A stretch of DNA of 64,000 nt, from NCBI GenBank assembly GCA_963781305.1, contig CAWAFL010000013.1, positions 1-64,000 on the forward strand, given 5' to 3'. The translations under genes and the position numbers were made by a program. Under the pieces are notes generated by a model. That model was not told the origin of the DNA. It worked only from the letters and a program-made list of their open reading frames with translations, and did not search any database. Positions 27,407-35,969 of this stretch are shown piece by piece. The stretch comes from DASXMT01 sp963781305 (GTDB lineage Bacteria > Actinomycetota > Acidimicrobiia > Acidimicrobiales > RAAP-2). The first letter of the stretch is position 1. Each line of letters begins with the position of its first letter.

Positions 27407-28204
27407 ATGGGACGGGAGCTGCTCAACAGTATGCCGGAGTGGGCGCTCATTGTCCTTTTCACGGGCGGCGCGGCGCTCATTGGACTAGGGGCGGTCCTTG
27501 CCTCGCACCGATGGCTCCCCCGACAATGGACGGCGACGGAGTCCTCGGACGTCGTGATGGGGGCATGCGGTGTGGTGCTCACCCTCTTTAGCGTCGTGCT
27601 GGCGTTCGTCATTTTCGACCTCTACACCGGATATGCCAGCGCAGAGTCCAATGTCAATGCAGAGGCCAACTCACTCCGACAAATAGTGCAGGACGCGCAG
27701 GCATTCCCTCCACCGGAGCGACAGCGACTGGAGCAAGCGGTCAGCGCGTATATCTCCGAGGTTTCCCTTCACGAGTTCCCAGCTCTCAAGGATGGCGGAC
27801 AGGATCCCAAGGTAGAGACGAAGTTGGCGCAGCTCTCAACTGCCTTACAAAGTTACTCGCCTGAGAACCAGGCAGAAATCGCGTTTTATCGTTCCGCGGT
27901 GGATCAGGTGAACCAGCTCGCCTCTGAGCGCGGCTCGCGGGTGAGCATTGCCGATACCGCGGTGCCGAGTGCGTTCCTCGTCCTCCTCGTGATCCTGGCG
28001 ATCGTTGGCGTCGGCACTGCCTGTCTGATCCGAATGGAACATGCAGCCGTCGATACTTTATTGATCACGATGATATCGCTCGTGATCGGTGCCGGGTTTG
28101 TCACCGCTCTGATCTTGCAGTACCCATTCTCTGGCTCAGTGGCCATTTCTCCCGAGGCCCTTGTACATGGGACCCTCGGTGAGGTTGTCCGGCACTTTCA
28201 CTGA
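27407..28204 (+). CDS. DUF4239 (bestrophin-like) membrane protein
   Basis: A 265-residue protein with four predicted membrane helices, near residues 12-33, 49-71, 184-207 and 213-236. A soluble helical middle (SNVNAEANSLRQIVQDAQAF, then EIAFYRSAVDQVNQLASERG) is typical of DUF4239. The final helix pair carries PSAFLVLLVILAIVGVG. The function is unknown; the fold is likened to bestrophin channels. Start ATG 27407, 42 bases after the amidohydrolase stop, so it may be co-transcribed. Confidence 0.8.
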   Translation: MGRELLNSMPEWALIVLFTGGAALIGLGAVLASHRWLPRQWTATESSDVVMGACGVVLTLFSVVLAFVIFDLYTGYASAESNVNAEANSLRQIVQDAQAFPPPERQRLEQAVSAYISEVSLHEFPALKDGGQDPKVETKLAQLSTALQSYSPENQAEIAFYRSAVDQVNQLASERGSRVSIADTAVPSAFLVLLVILAIVGVGTACLIRMEHAAVDTLLITMISLVIGAGFVTALILQYPFSGSVAISPEALVHGTLGEVVRHFH

Positions 28205-28611
28205 CCCGATAGCAAGCCCGGCCTTAGACGGCTTGCCCCGGGGATGCGGATCAGGTAGCAGAAATTGTCTCGACCAAATCGACGCGAACTCCCTCGAGGC
28301 CCTGTACATCCACGAAGAACGTCTCATGTGGATTCTCCAGCGCCGGTCGTCGGCCGGGGCGTGCTGCTTCACCGAAGTCTCTCTCGGAAGTGATGTGGGA
28401 TTGCTTGGCGATGTAGCCGGCGCTGACGTGGCTGGCTGAGGATTCGCCGGCTGTGAAGCCGGAGGTGGTTGGATGACGGATCCGCGACTGGGCGCTGTTG
28501 GATGGCGAGGTGGCCTTGAGGCAGAACGGTTATTCGCCGGGACGACGTGTCACGGTTCTCCATAGAGGACCCACAGGTACGGACACTGACCCCTTCGCAG
28601 GTCAAACGTGG
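28205..28611. other. Convergent intergenic region
   Basis: About 400 bases between the 3' ends of the DUF4239 gene and the sigma factor gene. I see no gene. A short hairpin CCGGCTGTGAAGCCGG (28449-28464) could contribute to termination. Confidence 0.5.
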
Positions 28612-29628
28612 TCAGTGGCTCGGGAGCGAACGCGGCAGCCCGAACCATGGGAGCACGGAGTTCTCGAAGCGGGTGAGGGCGCAGATCCGGTTGCCGGCGA
28701 GGGCGAGGACGAAGAGGCCCACCCCATGGCTGATTCCGTCAGGCGCACGCACGTATGTCCCGAATGCCGGCTGACCGTTGGCTCGCGTCGGCACGAGGTC
28801 GAACCTCCGGCCCGAACCGAAGACACCGGCGCAGAAGCGAGCCACGGCGTCTCGGCCCTCGTATTCGAAGGGCATCGGCGGCATCGACATAAAGACATCG
28901 TCCGTCAGAAGGGCTACCAGCGCATCGAGATCGGCGGTCTCCCACGCACTGACGAACTTCTCCACGATCGCATCCTCCGAACGTGAGTCGGGGGCGGGAG
29001 GGGGTTCGGCGCCGGCGGCCGGCGACCAGTGTCGCTGCAAACCGGCGCGTGCACGCTTGAGCGCGCTGTTGACCGATTCGACGGTGGAATCCAGCATGTC
29101 GGCCACCTCCTTCGCGTGGAACCCGAGGACGTCGCGCAAGACAAGCACGGCGACCTGCCGTGGGGGCAGGACCTGCAGGGCGGTCACGAACGCCAGAGAG
29201 ATCGATTCATTCTGCTCGTAGCGGGCCTCTGGGCCGAGCGGTACGTCCGGGGCACCCTTGAGGAGGACATCGGGATACGGCTCGAGCCAGGCGACTTCGC
29301 CGAGCCGGCTCGGCTCGGGCGGTTCAACATCGGGCACGTCCCACTCCTTGGCCGGGCGTCGGCTGGCCGACCGACGGGCGTTGAGACACCGGTTGGTGGC
29401 GATCTGGTAGAGCCAGGTGCGAAGTGAGGCCCGTTCCTCGAACCCTCCAAAGCTTCGCCAAGCGGCCAGCAGCGTCTCTTGTAGGGCGTCCTCGGCGTCC
29501 TGGAAGGATCCGAGCATCCGGTAGCAATGCACCTGGAGCTCTCGGCGGTGCGGCTCGGTCAGCTGAAGGAACGCATCGCCGTCACCGGTCCGCGCCCTCG
29601 AGATCAGGTCAGCAGTCACTGTTGTCAC
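28612..29628 (-). CDS. SigG-like ECF sigma factor with SnoaL-like C-terminal domain
   Basis: A protein of about 338 residues. Sigma region 2 is RRELQVHCYRMLGSFQDAEDALQETLLAAWRSF...SLRTWLYQIATNRCLN and region 4 is ALQVLPPRQVAVLVLRDVLGFHAKEVADML. A SnoaL/NTF2-like extension follows, with SAWETADLDALVALLTDDVFMSMPP, and ends in VLPWFGLPRSLP. The final motif and the linker EVAWLEPYPDVLL match mycobacterial SigG-type factors. The GTG at 29628 follows AAGGAG closely; a GTG 12 bases further in is also possible. There is no adjacent anti-sigma gene; the C-terminal domain is thought to control such factors. It is divergent from a DHFR-like gene that carries the same upstream motif. Confidence 0.9.
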   Translation of the reverse strand: MTTVTADLISRARTGDGDAFLQLTEPHRRELQVHCYRMLGSFQDAEDALQETLLAAWRSFGGFEERASLRTWLYQIATNRCLNARRSASRRPAKEWDVPDVEPPEPSRLGEVAWLEPYPDVLLKGAPDVPLGPEARYEQNESISLAFVTALQVLPPRQVAVLVLRDVLGFHAKEVADMLDSTVESVNSALKRARAGLQRHWSPAAGAEPPPAPDSRSEDAIVEKFVSAWETADLDALVALLTDDVFMSMPPMPFEYEGRDAVARFCAGVFGSGRRFDLVPTRANGQPAFGTYVRAPDGISHGVGLFVLALAGNRICALTRFENSVLPWFGLPRSLPSH

Positions 29629-29669
29629 CGTCTCCTTCTTCCCGCACCTTGTCGCACTTCCATCCTGTA

Positions 29670-29736
29670 TAGACACCGGCCGAGGGGCGAACTGGGCGGT
29701 TGGTGGGCGCCCAATTTCCCGATGTCGCGGTGTCTA
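29670..29736. promoter_or_regulatory. Paired promoter-like motifs between sigma factor and DHFR-like gene
   Basis: CGGTGTCTA occurs facing outward on both strands: minus-strand copy at 29670-29678 and plus-strand copy at 29728-29736. The minus copy ends 41 bases before the sigma GTG and the plus copy ends 42 bases before the DHFR-like ATG. Similarity extends a little further (CTAyACmrG). Equal spacing suggests one sigma factor, probably the encoded one, reads both promoters. Confidence 0.6.
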
Positions 29737-29778
29737 CACCAGTGGTAACTGAAAACGCCAACAATATGGAGAACCGAA

Positions 29779-30357
29779 ATGGGAAAGATTGTGGTCAGCG
29801 AGAACGTCTCGCTCGACGGCGTCGTCGAGGACCCGAGCGGCGAGCAAGGGTTCAGGCACGGCGGCTGGTTTACACAGTTCATTGGTCACGACTGGGAGGC
29901 CTGGGCTGAGGTCGAGCTCGCCGAGGCACGAGGCGCCGAGGCGCTGCTGTTGGGTCGCCGGAGCGACGAGTACTTCGCCACACGGTCGCCATCCCAGCGC
30001 GGCGAGTGGGTGGACAGGTTGAACAGCCTGCCGAAGTACGTCGTGTCCTCGACCCTCGAAGAGCCCAAATGGACCAATGCGACCGTCCTGAGGGGCGACG
30101 TAGTCAGCGAGGTGTCGAAGCTGAAGCAGCAGATAGAGGGGGAGATCGTCGTGTACGCCAGCCGCCCGCTCGTGCGCACGCTGATGGAGCACGACCTGGT
30201 CGACGAGCTGCGGCTGACCTTCTTCCCGGTTGCGCTCGGCGCGGGTGAGCGTCTGTTCGGCGAGACCAGCGACAAGAAGGCCATGCGCCTCCTCGGCACC
30301 CGGACGATCGGTGACGGCCTCACCCAGCTCACCTACGAGCTCATCCGAGACGCATAG
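29779..30357 (+). CDS. DHFR/RibD-C-like reductase
   Basis: A 192-residue protein. The opening MGKIVVSENVSLDGVVEDP and the segments ALLLGRRSDEYFA, KYVVSSTLEEPKWTNATVL, GEIVVYASRPLVRTLMEHDLVDELRL and FFPVALGAGERLF are typical of the RibD C-terminal/dihydrofolate reductase-like family. Members are NADPH-dependent reductases of mostly unknown substrate and are not folate enzymes in the strict sense. The divergent sigma factor and shared motif suggest stress-type control. Confidence 0.88.
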   Translation: MGKIVVSENVSLDGVVEDPSGEQGFRHGGWFTQFIGHDWEAWAEVELAEARGAEALLLGRRSDEYFATRSPSQRGEWVDRLNSLPKYVVSSTLEEPKWTNATVLRGDVVSEVSKLKQQIEGEIVVYASRPLVRTLMEHDLVDELRLTFFPVALGAGERLFGETSDKKAMRLLGTRTIGDGLTQLTYELIRDA

Positions 30358-30744
30358 ACCATTGCTGCTCCTCACCTTGATCGACCCAGAGTGGCGTTGG
30401 TCTTGGTTCGATTCGACCACCAGGGAGCGGCGATGCGAGGAGTGCTGGGCGCCTGGCCGAATGTGGTCGACAGCATGAGTCAGGCCGTCGCCAGCTGTCC
30501 CGCAAACCGATCGGCTTCCGGGCACAGCGAGGGACCCGCCACCTCGATCCTCCCCGAGTCGCTCAGTCGACGTGTAGAAGGCCAGTGGGGGTAGGCGCGA
30601 ACCCGCAGGCGAAGTAGAAGTTGCTGAGGTGTTGTTCGTTAGTCGACATGGACCCACTCACGGTCGGCTTTGTGGGCCTCTTCTGTCGAGTGAAGCGCTA
30701 GGTTGACGTGTTGAGTTGCGATCCTTCATCGATCGGGAGGTTGC
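30358..30744. other. Intergenic region before SDR gene
   Basis: About 390 bases without a supported gene. A minus-strand frame from ATG 30649 (MSTNEQHLSNFYFACGFAPT) stops after 22 codons; it looks like the start of a lost gene but is too short to name. Confidence 0.4.
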
Positions 30745-31548
30745 ATGACGCAGCGGATCATGGTGACCGGTTGTTCATCGCCCCGCGGTATCGGCTCGGC
30801 GACCGCACGGGAGCTGGCAAGTCGGGGCCACCGAGTGATTGCCACAGTTCGCCGTCACGACCATGACCGCGATCTGTGCAGAGGGCTGGAATCGCATCTG
30901 AGTGTGGTTTCGATGGATCTACTCGATGAGAAATCGGTACGAACGGCCCTCGCAAAGGTCGATTCGTTGCTCGGCGGAGTGGACGTGCTGGTGAACAATG
31001 CTGGCTTCGGCCTCATCGGTGGAATCGAGCAAACCACACTGGATCAGGCCCGAGCCCAGTTCGAGACCAACTACTTCGGCACCCTTGGCCTCGTCCGCCA
31101 GGTACTTCCACAAATGCGCTCACAACGAGGGGGACATATTCTCGCCGTGTCCACGATGTTTGCCCGAACACTGTGTCCGATCGCCATTGGACACTACATC
31201 GCGTCGAAAGTTGCTCTCGAAACTGCTCTGGAGGCGCTGGGCCGGGAGGCAGCCCCGTGGGGAATACGGGTGACCAACGTCCAACCTGGACCGGTCGACA
31301 CCGAGCTGTCACGCCAGTGGTCCCGCCCGGACAACGACCCGCGCCCCGGACTGATCGAGGAGCTCTACGACTGGCTCGGCACGCAATCTGCCATCCGGAT
31401 GGAATCCGCTCGGGATGTGGGCGCGGGGATCGCCTCCATCATCGAGGACGAAGATCCACCACCCGCTGCCCAGACCTCCTCTGCTGCAACGGCCTGGGTG
31501 GCGAGGTCTCTACGCGACCCAAGTCGTCGAACCGAGTGCACGGAATAG
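30745..31548 (+). CDS. Short-chain dehydrogenase/reductase
   Basis: A 267-residue classical SDR with start ATG 30745 behind GGGAGG. The cofactor motif TGCSSPRGIG carries a two-residue insertion relative to TGxxxGIG. NNAG is at DVLVNNAGFGLIGG, and catalytic Ser and Tyr-Lys lie in AVSTMFART and HYIASKVAL. VQPGPVDTEL follows. The C-terminus after about residue 235 (PPPAAQTSSAATAWVARSL) is low-complexity. Arg/His-rich residues after the first Rossmann strand (VRRHDHD) suggest an NADP preference. The substrate is unknown. Confidence 0.85.
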   Translation: MTQRIMVTGCSSPRGIGSATARELASRGHRVIATVRRHDHDRDLCRGLESHLSVVSMDLLDEKSVRTALAKVDSLLGGVDVLVNNAGFGLIGGIEQTTLDQARAQFETNYFGTLGLVRQVLPQMRSQRGGHILAVSTMFARTLCPIAIGHYIASKVALETALEALGREAAPWGIRVTNVQPGPVDTELSRQWSRPDNDPRPGLIEELYDWLGTQSAIRMESARDVGAGIASIIEDEDPPPAAQTSSAATAWVARSLRDPSRRTECTE

Positions 31549-32138
31549 CAAGTCCGGCGCGAGCTCGTGGGCTCAAGAAGCTCGTTATCGGTCATGCTAC
31601 ACACCGGTATTCGTTTTCACGGGCATCGATGTCTGGTTTGGCGCTGGGCCACCTGCTCACCCCGCCAAGCGATTCAGATCGCTCCATGTACCCGTAGTCC
31701 GATCCCTCTGCGGGGTACCGGACATGCACCGTCCGAGACCGGCAAGCCGTCCGCTGCGGGTTCGGCTTGCGAGATCGAAATGGCACTTCCTGCACTCGTT
31801 GAGCAATACCGGCACGACGCCCCCGGCCGACGGTCGGGTAACGGCTCGTCACCGCCCGGGCCCGCAAACACCGATGGCAGCCGGGCGACGCGCCCGGCCT
31901 CTCCTCTCGGGGGCTTCGGGCCTCGTGTCGGTAGGACCCACCGTCCATGCGGAGCCGGCCATGCGATTCTGTCGCCTGCGTGCTATGCAACAACCTGAGC
32001 TTCTTGCTGACGAGCCACGTTTCGTCTTCTGGACGGTTCGGCGCCGGGGTCTGCAACACGGGACCCCGATATGCGGACGGCCAGGGGAGGTGCCGGCGAA
32101 GGCGAGGGTAGAGCTACGTCAACTGGGAAGGTGGAGAA
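31549..32138. other. Gene-poor stretch with a dispersed repeat
   Basis: About 590 bases between two SDR genes in the same direction. I see no protein-like frame. It contains copy A of a dispersed repeat (31625-31687) and several GC-rich short palindromes around 31900. Confidence 0.5.
31625..31687. repeat. Dispersed repeat copy A
   Basis: About 63 bases, starting ATCGAT and ending GATCGCTCCAT, roughly 80% similar to 42823-42881. On the minus strand both copies can be read as a peptide containing SRxxSxxPDID, so this may be the remnant of a once-coding mobile or duplicated element. Confidence 0.55.
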
Positions 32139-32948
32139 ATGGGTCGCCTGTCGGGCAAGGTAGCGTTCATCACGGGTGGAGCCAGGGGCCAAGGTCGTTC
32201 ACACGCCATTCGTCTCGCCCAAGAAGGGGCCGATATCGTGGTGAGCGACGTTTGTGGCCCCGTAGAGGGCAACATGGTGCAAGACAGCACCCTTGAGGAT
32301 CTCCAAGAGACTGCCCAGCTGGTCGAAGAGACCGGACAGCGAGTGCTGACCCGTGAGGTCGACGTCCGAGACCTCTCGGCGTTACAGAGCCTCGCCGACG
32401 ACGCCATGGCGCAATTCGGGCGCATGGACGTAGTAATCGCGAACGCCGGCATTCTGGCATGGGGCCGGGCGTGGGAACTCAGCTCCGACGAGTGGAGATC
32501 GGTGATCGACGTAAACCTTACTGGCGTCTTCCATACAATTCGGGCGACCGTCCCGCACCTGATCGAACAGGGTCAGGGTGGATCCGTCATCTTGATCAGT
32601 TCCAGCGCCGGACTCAAGGGCCAGCCTTTCACCCTGCACTACACGGCGGCCAAGCACGGTGTGGTGGGAATCTGCAGAGGCCTGGCCAATGAGTTGGGTG
32701 AGTACGACATCCGTGTCAACAGCGTCCACCCAGCCGGAGTGCGCACGGCCATGATGGACGTCCCCGGCCTCTGGAAATTGATTCAGGAGAAGGCGGAGAC
32801 CCTCGGTCCAATCTTTATGAACACATTGCCGCACGAGTCGATGGACCCCGAAGACATATCGGCGACAGTGGCCTGGCTGGCGAGCGACGACGCTCGCTAT
32901 ATCACCGGCGCCCAGATCCCGGTGGACTTCGGGACGTGCAACCGGTAG
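32139..32948 (+). CDS. Mycofactocin-coupled SDR family oxidoreductase
   Basis: A 269-residue protein with start ATG 32139 after GGTGGAG. The cofactor loop ITGGARGQGRSHAIRLAQEGADIVVSD is the hallmark of the mycofactocin-associated SDR subfamily, in which bound NAD(P) is not exchanged freely. Further motifs are VIANAGILAWGRAWELS, ISSSAG, HYTAAKHGVVGICRGLANELG and SVHPAGVRTAM. It ends with YITGAQIPVDFGTC. Its electron acceptor should be the peptide-derived cofactor mycofactocin, whose biosynthesis genes are not in this window. The likely substrate is an alcohol. Confidence 0.88.
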   Translation: MGRLSGKVAFITGGARGQGRSHAIRLAQEGADIVVSDVCGPVEGNMVQDSTLEDLQETAQLVEETGQRVLTREVDVRDLSALQSLADDAMAQFGRMDVVIANAGILAWGRAWELSSDEWRSVIDVNLTGVFHTIRATVPHLIEQGQGGSVILISSSAGLKGQPFTLHYTAAKHGVVGICRGLANELGEYDIRVNSVHPAGVRTAMMDVPGLWKLIQEKAETLGPIFMNTLPHESMDPEDISATVAWLASDDARYITGAQIPVDFGTCNR

Positions 32949-33085
32949 CCCAAGCCCAACCGGGGATCCTCGACCGGACACAGCAAGACCTGCGGATGGG
33001 ACTAGCGAGGGATTGGCCCAGATCGCCTATTTAGCGTGCTTGTCGGGAATGCATTGCGCCCTGATCGTGAGCGCACGACGGATGG

Positions 33086-33718
33086 CTATGCGGTCACCAT
33101 CACGTAGAAGCGCCCTGAGAACAGAGGTCGTCCGTCAATCTCGGCTGCGAGCGCTTCCGCATCGAAATGGCGTCGGAACACGCTGAAGGTCTCACCGCCG
33201 CCGAGGGTCCGATGTTGCCAGTGCTCAGCGGGAACGCCGGGCGGTCGGCCTGCATCGACCACAACCAGTTCCTCTGCGATCCGGCGAGCCTCGCTCAGGA
33301 ATGGCCTGCGCTCCTCTTTGGTGAGCAAACCGTAGATGTGGGCCGCGAAAACTCGGGCGACGGCTCGGTCCCTCACCGGTAGTCGACGAGCGTCTCCCCG
33401 AACAACAGGTGTACCGTCCGGGCCCGACCGAACGACTCGAAGTGCAGCTTCGCTCTGATCGAGCGCGATTCCCCATCCGGGCAGGTCAGCGGTGAACGTG
33501 CCGGGCCCGGCGCCGACCTCCACAAAGGGGGATGGCGGCATTGAGCGAATCAGTTGCCGGACCTCTGCTGCTTCCGCCTCAATCTCGGAAACCGTTGCCT
33601 CGACTCCCAGCCCTTTCCAGTACGCCAGAGCATGACCAATCGTTCTTGTCCCCTCGACCGCGCGACGGTCGTAATACTCCCAGGAGCCTGGCCTCTCGGC
33701 GCCGTGTTCGCCCGTCAC
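33086..33718 (-). CDS. Class I SAM-dependent methyltransferase
   Basis: A 210-residue protein. SAM motif I reads FVEVGAGPGTFTADLPGWGIALDQSE and is followed by VVRGDARRLPVRDRAVARVFAAHIYGLL, the motif II to III region of the Methyltransf_11 type. The N-terminal helical cap ends in SWEYYDRRAVEGT. The substrate is unknown. It is separated from the next methyltransferase by about 150 bases on the same strand. Confidence 0.85.
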   Translation of the reverse strand: MTGEHGAERPGSWEYYDRRAVEGTRTIGHALAYWKGLGVEATVSEIEAEAAEVRQLIRSMPPSPFVEVGAGPGTFTADLPGWGIALDQSEAALRVVRSGPDGTPVVRGDARRLPVRDRAVARVFAAHIYGLLTKEERRPFLSEARRIAEELVVVDAGRPPGVPAEHWQHRTLGGGETFSVFRRHFDAEALAAEIDGRPLFSGRFYVMVTA

Positions 33719-33865
33719 ACCAACCAGTCTGGCCGTCGGAACGACGGTTACGCGAGCAGCAGCCGCTGAAGGATGAGGCGATCATTGCCGGATACCGTCC
33801 TTGCGGGACGACCAGCAGGGCCAGCTCCTGGCGGTATGACGCCCTCCAAGGGGCACCCGCGACAG

Positions 33866-34651
33866 TTATGAGATCTTGTGCGCGACGACGAAGGTGCGCA
33901 GGAATGGAAAGACCGTACCGTAAGCACGGCGGGGGTACGCCTGCCGTAGGAGAGCGGCGTACTCGGCACTGAACTCGTCTGCGGCGTCATCGTCCAGGGC
34001 CGCGAGCACGGGTCGCAAGCCTGTGCCGCGGACCCACTCCAGGACTGGGTCGTCGCCCTGCAAGACGTGCAGGTACTGCGTCTGCCAGACGTCAGCCTGC
34101 AGACCTTGCGAGGTCATCAGGTCGAGGTAGGTGTCGGGATCGGCAACCGCCAAAGCCCCGCGGAGCACGCCCTCGAGCCGATCGTTCCACCCTGGGGAGT
34201 TGACGAGTTCGCGCATCAGTCGGTGCGAGGGGGCACTGAAGTTCGACGGCACCTGAAACGCGATCCAGCCGTCGTCGTTGAGCTGTCCGGCCCACTTGGT
34301 GAGAAGGTCGGGGTGCTCCGGCACCCACTGAAGTGCAGCATTGCTGACCAGGATGTCGACGCCGAGGGCATCGCAGTCCTGTGCCGCTTGAACTTGGAAG
34401 CTGACACCCTGTCCGGCGGGCGCCAGGCCGATCATCTCCGGCGAGGAGTCCAGACCACGCACCATCGCCGTCGGCCAGCGCTGCGCCAGCGCGATCGTCA
34501 GCTCCCCAGACCCGCAGCCGACATCGACGACCGAGGCAGGTGACTCAGCGCCAATTTGAGCGACCAGATCGAAGAAGGGCCGGCTCCGTTGATCGGAGTA
34601 GCGGGCATATTGCTGGGGGTCCCAGTGCATAAGAGTCTCGTCTCTCGACAT
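33866..34651 (-). CDS. tam: Trans-aconitate 2-methyltransferase-like protein
   Basis: A protein of 261 residues, or 254 from the internal MHWDPQQY start. The opening MHWDPQQYARYSDQRSRPFFDL is diagnostic for Tam. SAM motif I is VVDVGCGSGELT, followed by GLDSSPEMI, DILVSNAALQWV and a typical C-terminus ending AYGTVFPFLRTFVVAHK. It methylates trans-aconitate, relieving aconitase inhibition. The ATG at 34651 lies inside a long palindrome next to a truncated MarR gene, which suggests repression at the start. Confidence 0.85.
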   Translation of the reverse strand: MSRDETLMHWDPQQYARYSDQRSRPFFDLVAQIGAESPASVVDVGCGSGELTIALAQRWPTAMVRGLDSSPEMIGLAPAGQGVSFQVQAAQDCDALGVDILVSNAALQWVPEHPDLLTKWAGQLNDDGWIAFQVPSNFSAPSHRLMRELVNSPGWNDRLEGVLRGALAVADPDTYLDLMTSQGLQADVWQTQYLHVLQGDDPVLEWVRGTGLRPVLAALDDDAADEFSAEYAALLRQAYPRRAYGTVFPFLRTFVVAHKIS

Positions 34652-34678
34652 CGAGACATATTACCTCGATGTCAAGAG
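34642..34678. promoter_or_regulatory. Palindromic operator at the tam start
   Basis: GACATCGAG (34647-34655) and CTCGATGTC (34665-34673) form a perfect 9-bp inverted repeat around a 9-base centre. With one mismatch it extends to CTCT/AGAG, making a 37-base palindrome. It covers the tam start codon and a TAATAT box on the minus strand. Its place between tam and a divergent MarR remnant fits a MarR-type operator. Confidence 0.65.
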
Positions 34679-34699
34679 AACTGCTAAGAGACGAGCCAG

Positions 34700-34776
34700 G
34701 TGGACTACGAGGTGGACGGGATCGTTGCGGCCTGGGGCGCTGTCCGGCCCGACCTGGACGTGACCCCCATGCAGGT
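34700..34776 (+). pseudogene. MarR-family regulator, N-terminal remnant
   Basis: GTG 34700 opens a frame reading DYEVDGIVAAWGAVRPDLDVTPMQVYG, the first helix and turn common to actinobacterial MarR proteins. The conserved remainder (HTH and wing) is missing: the frame continues into unrelated sequence. From here to 35009 no gene is supported; one minus-strand frame (34777-34998) has the odd ending LFFFDTEDRHAIEPWLIADL but matches nothing I know. Confidence 0.6.
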
Positions 34777-35009
34777 CTACGGCGGATGGAGGTCTGCGAT
34801 TAGCCAGGGTTCGATGGCGTGGCGGTCCTCCGTATCGAAGAAGAACAGATCAAGCCGCTGACCGGCATTCGCCCTCCTGAGCACCGCAGCGTTGATCCTG
34901 CAGTTCGTTGACTGGCGGCCGGCGTAACACGGCCGACGCTGAACAAGCCTGAGTGGTACCTGAATTGCACCCATGATGCGAAGGCACTGGCTTACCACTG
35001 TGCGACGAC

Positions 35010-35339
35010 TTAGTCGCCATTCCTAAATTGCAACAACGTCTCAAGATCCGAGACCCGAAACGAGTCGTCCTCAAGTTCAAAGAGAAACCCGCTGTCGAGG
35101 AGGTCACCCAGCGCTTGCTCATACCAGTATGAGCTCGCAACTTCTTCCCCAGCATCCTGCTGTGCCGGAGGATCAGGCAACGCAACCGACTCAGCCACGA
35201 GATCCCAAGAAGAAGCGAGGTCGTCCGATGACAGTGTCAGCGCTGCCCCTGGATGATTGACCCTCCGTTCTGCGAGCAGTTCAAGCACGTTTGCAAGAAG
35301 TGCTCGGGGAAAGTCGTTCAAGCGTTCGAAATTGGTCAT
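35010..35339 (-). CDS. Hypothetical acidic protein
   Basis: A 109-residue, Asp/Glu-rich product from ATG 35339. The codon usage looks coding, but I do not recognise the family. No membrane segment, signal peptide or metal motif is evident. The first half is helical (FPRALLANVLELLAERR), and the C-terminus repeats acidic/hydrophobic residues (LGDLLDSGFLFELEDDSFRVSDLETLL). It could be a small partner protein; there is no operon context. Confidence 0.45.
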   Translation of the reverse strand: MTNFERLNDFPRALLANVLELLAERRVNHPGAALTLSSDDLASSWDLVAESVALPDPPAQQDAGEEVASSYWYEQALGDLLDSGFLFELEDDSFRVSDLETLLQFRNGD

Positions 35340-35461
35340 TGTTAGCCGAGCCGCCCCCTAGTCTTCTTTTTCGCCGCGACGAACAAGGGCGACAAAGAGC
35401 GCCGGGAGCAGCCGTGGTCGCCGGGCCTCGGCATCGAAACGACTGAAGGCTTCAAGGCCTT

Positions 35462-35758
35462 TCACGGCGCACTCCGCATCCGCAATCCTGGCCCCGCTGA
35501 ACGCCGCCGCTGCCCATTCAGTAGCCTCGTTTTCTGCTGCGCCCTCGCCATCATGCGATACCTGAGTCGCTCCCGCTCGCTTAGCGCAACGCTGTAAGGG
35601 GCGACAGGGGACAGATCTCTGTGCTCGCTCACCACGATAAAACTACGCGGATCGTGAACCACCATCAAGTGTCTCGAGCGACCGAAACGCCCTCCGGGGT
35701 GGCTCGCCGCCCTCTCCCAGTGATCGCCCGCTGTCGCTGGCGCATTCCGACCGTCCAA
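35462..35758 (-). CDS. Hypothetical short protein, doubtful
   Basis: A 98-codon frame. The middle, HLMVVHDPRSFIVVSEHRDLSPVAPYSVALSERERLRYRMM in outline, looks protein-like, but both ends are arginine-rich and random in appearance. It may be a fragment of a longer lost gene. No family recognised. Confidence 0.25.
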   Translation of the reverse strand: MDGRNAPATAGDHWERAASHPGGRFGRSRHLMVVHDPRSFIVVSEHRDLSPVAPYSVALSERERLRYRMMARAQQKTRLLNGQRRRSAGPGLRMRSAP

Positions 35759-35969
35759 CCCCCTGCGAAAGGCATCGGCCCCGAGCCCGACCAGGACCGA
35801 AGGTGTTCAAAGCCAACGACTGCGGAGACACATCCGACTGATCAACAACTTGTCAGTACCCATCGCCCCACACTGCGGTCCGTGCGCGTTGGCTACGACG
35901 GCTACCTGAGCATCTACTACCTGGCGCCGTCTTCTTCTCCACCTCGTTGGGACCACGGAAGTCGAGCGG

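Noticed and set aside
29734..30657. 307-codon frame opposite the DHFR-like gene
   Set aside because: Shadow of a gene with clear family motifs; no domain of its own.
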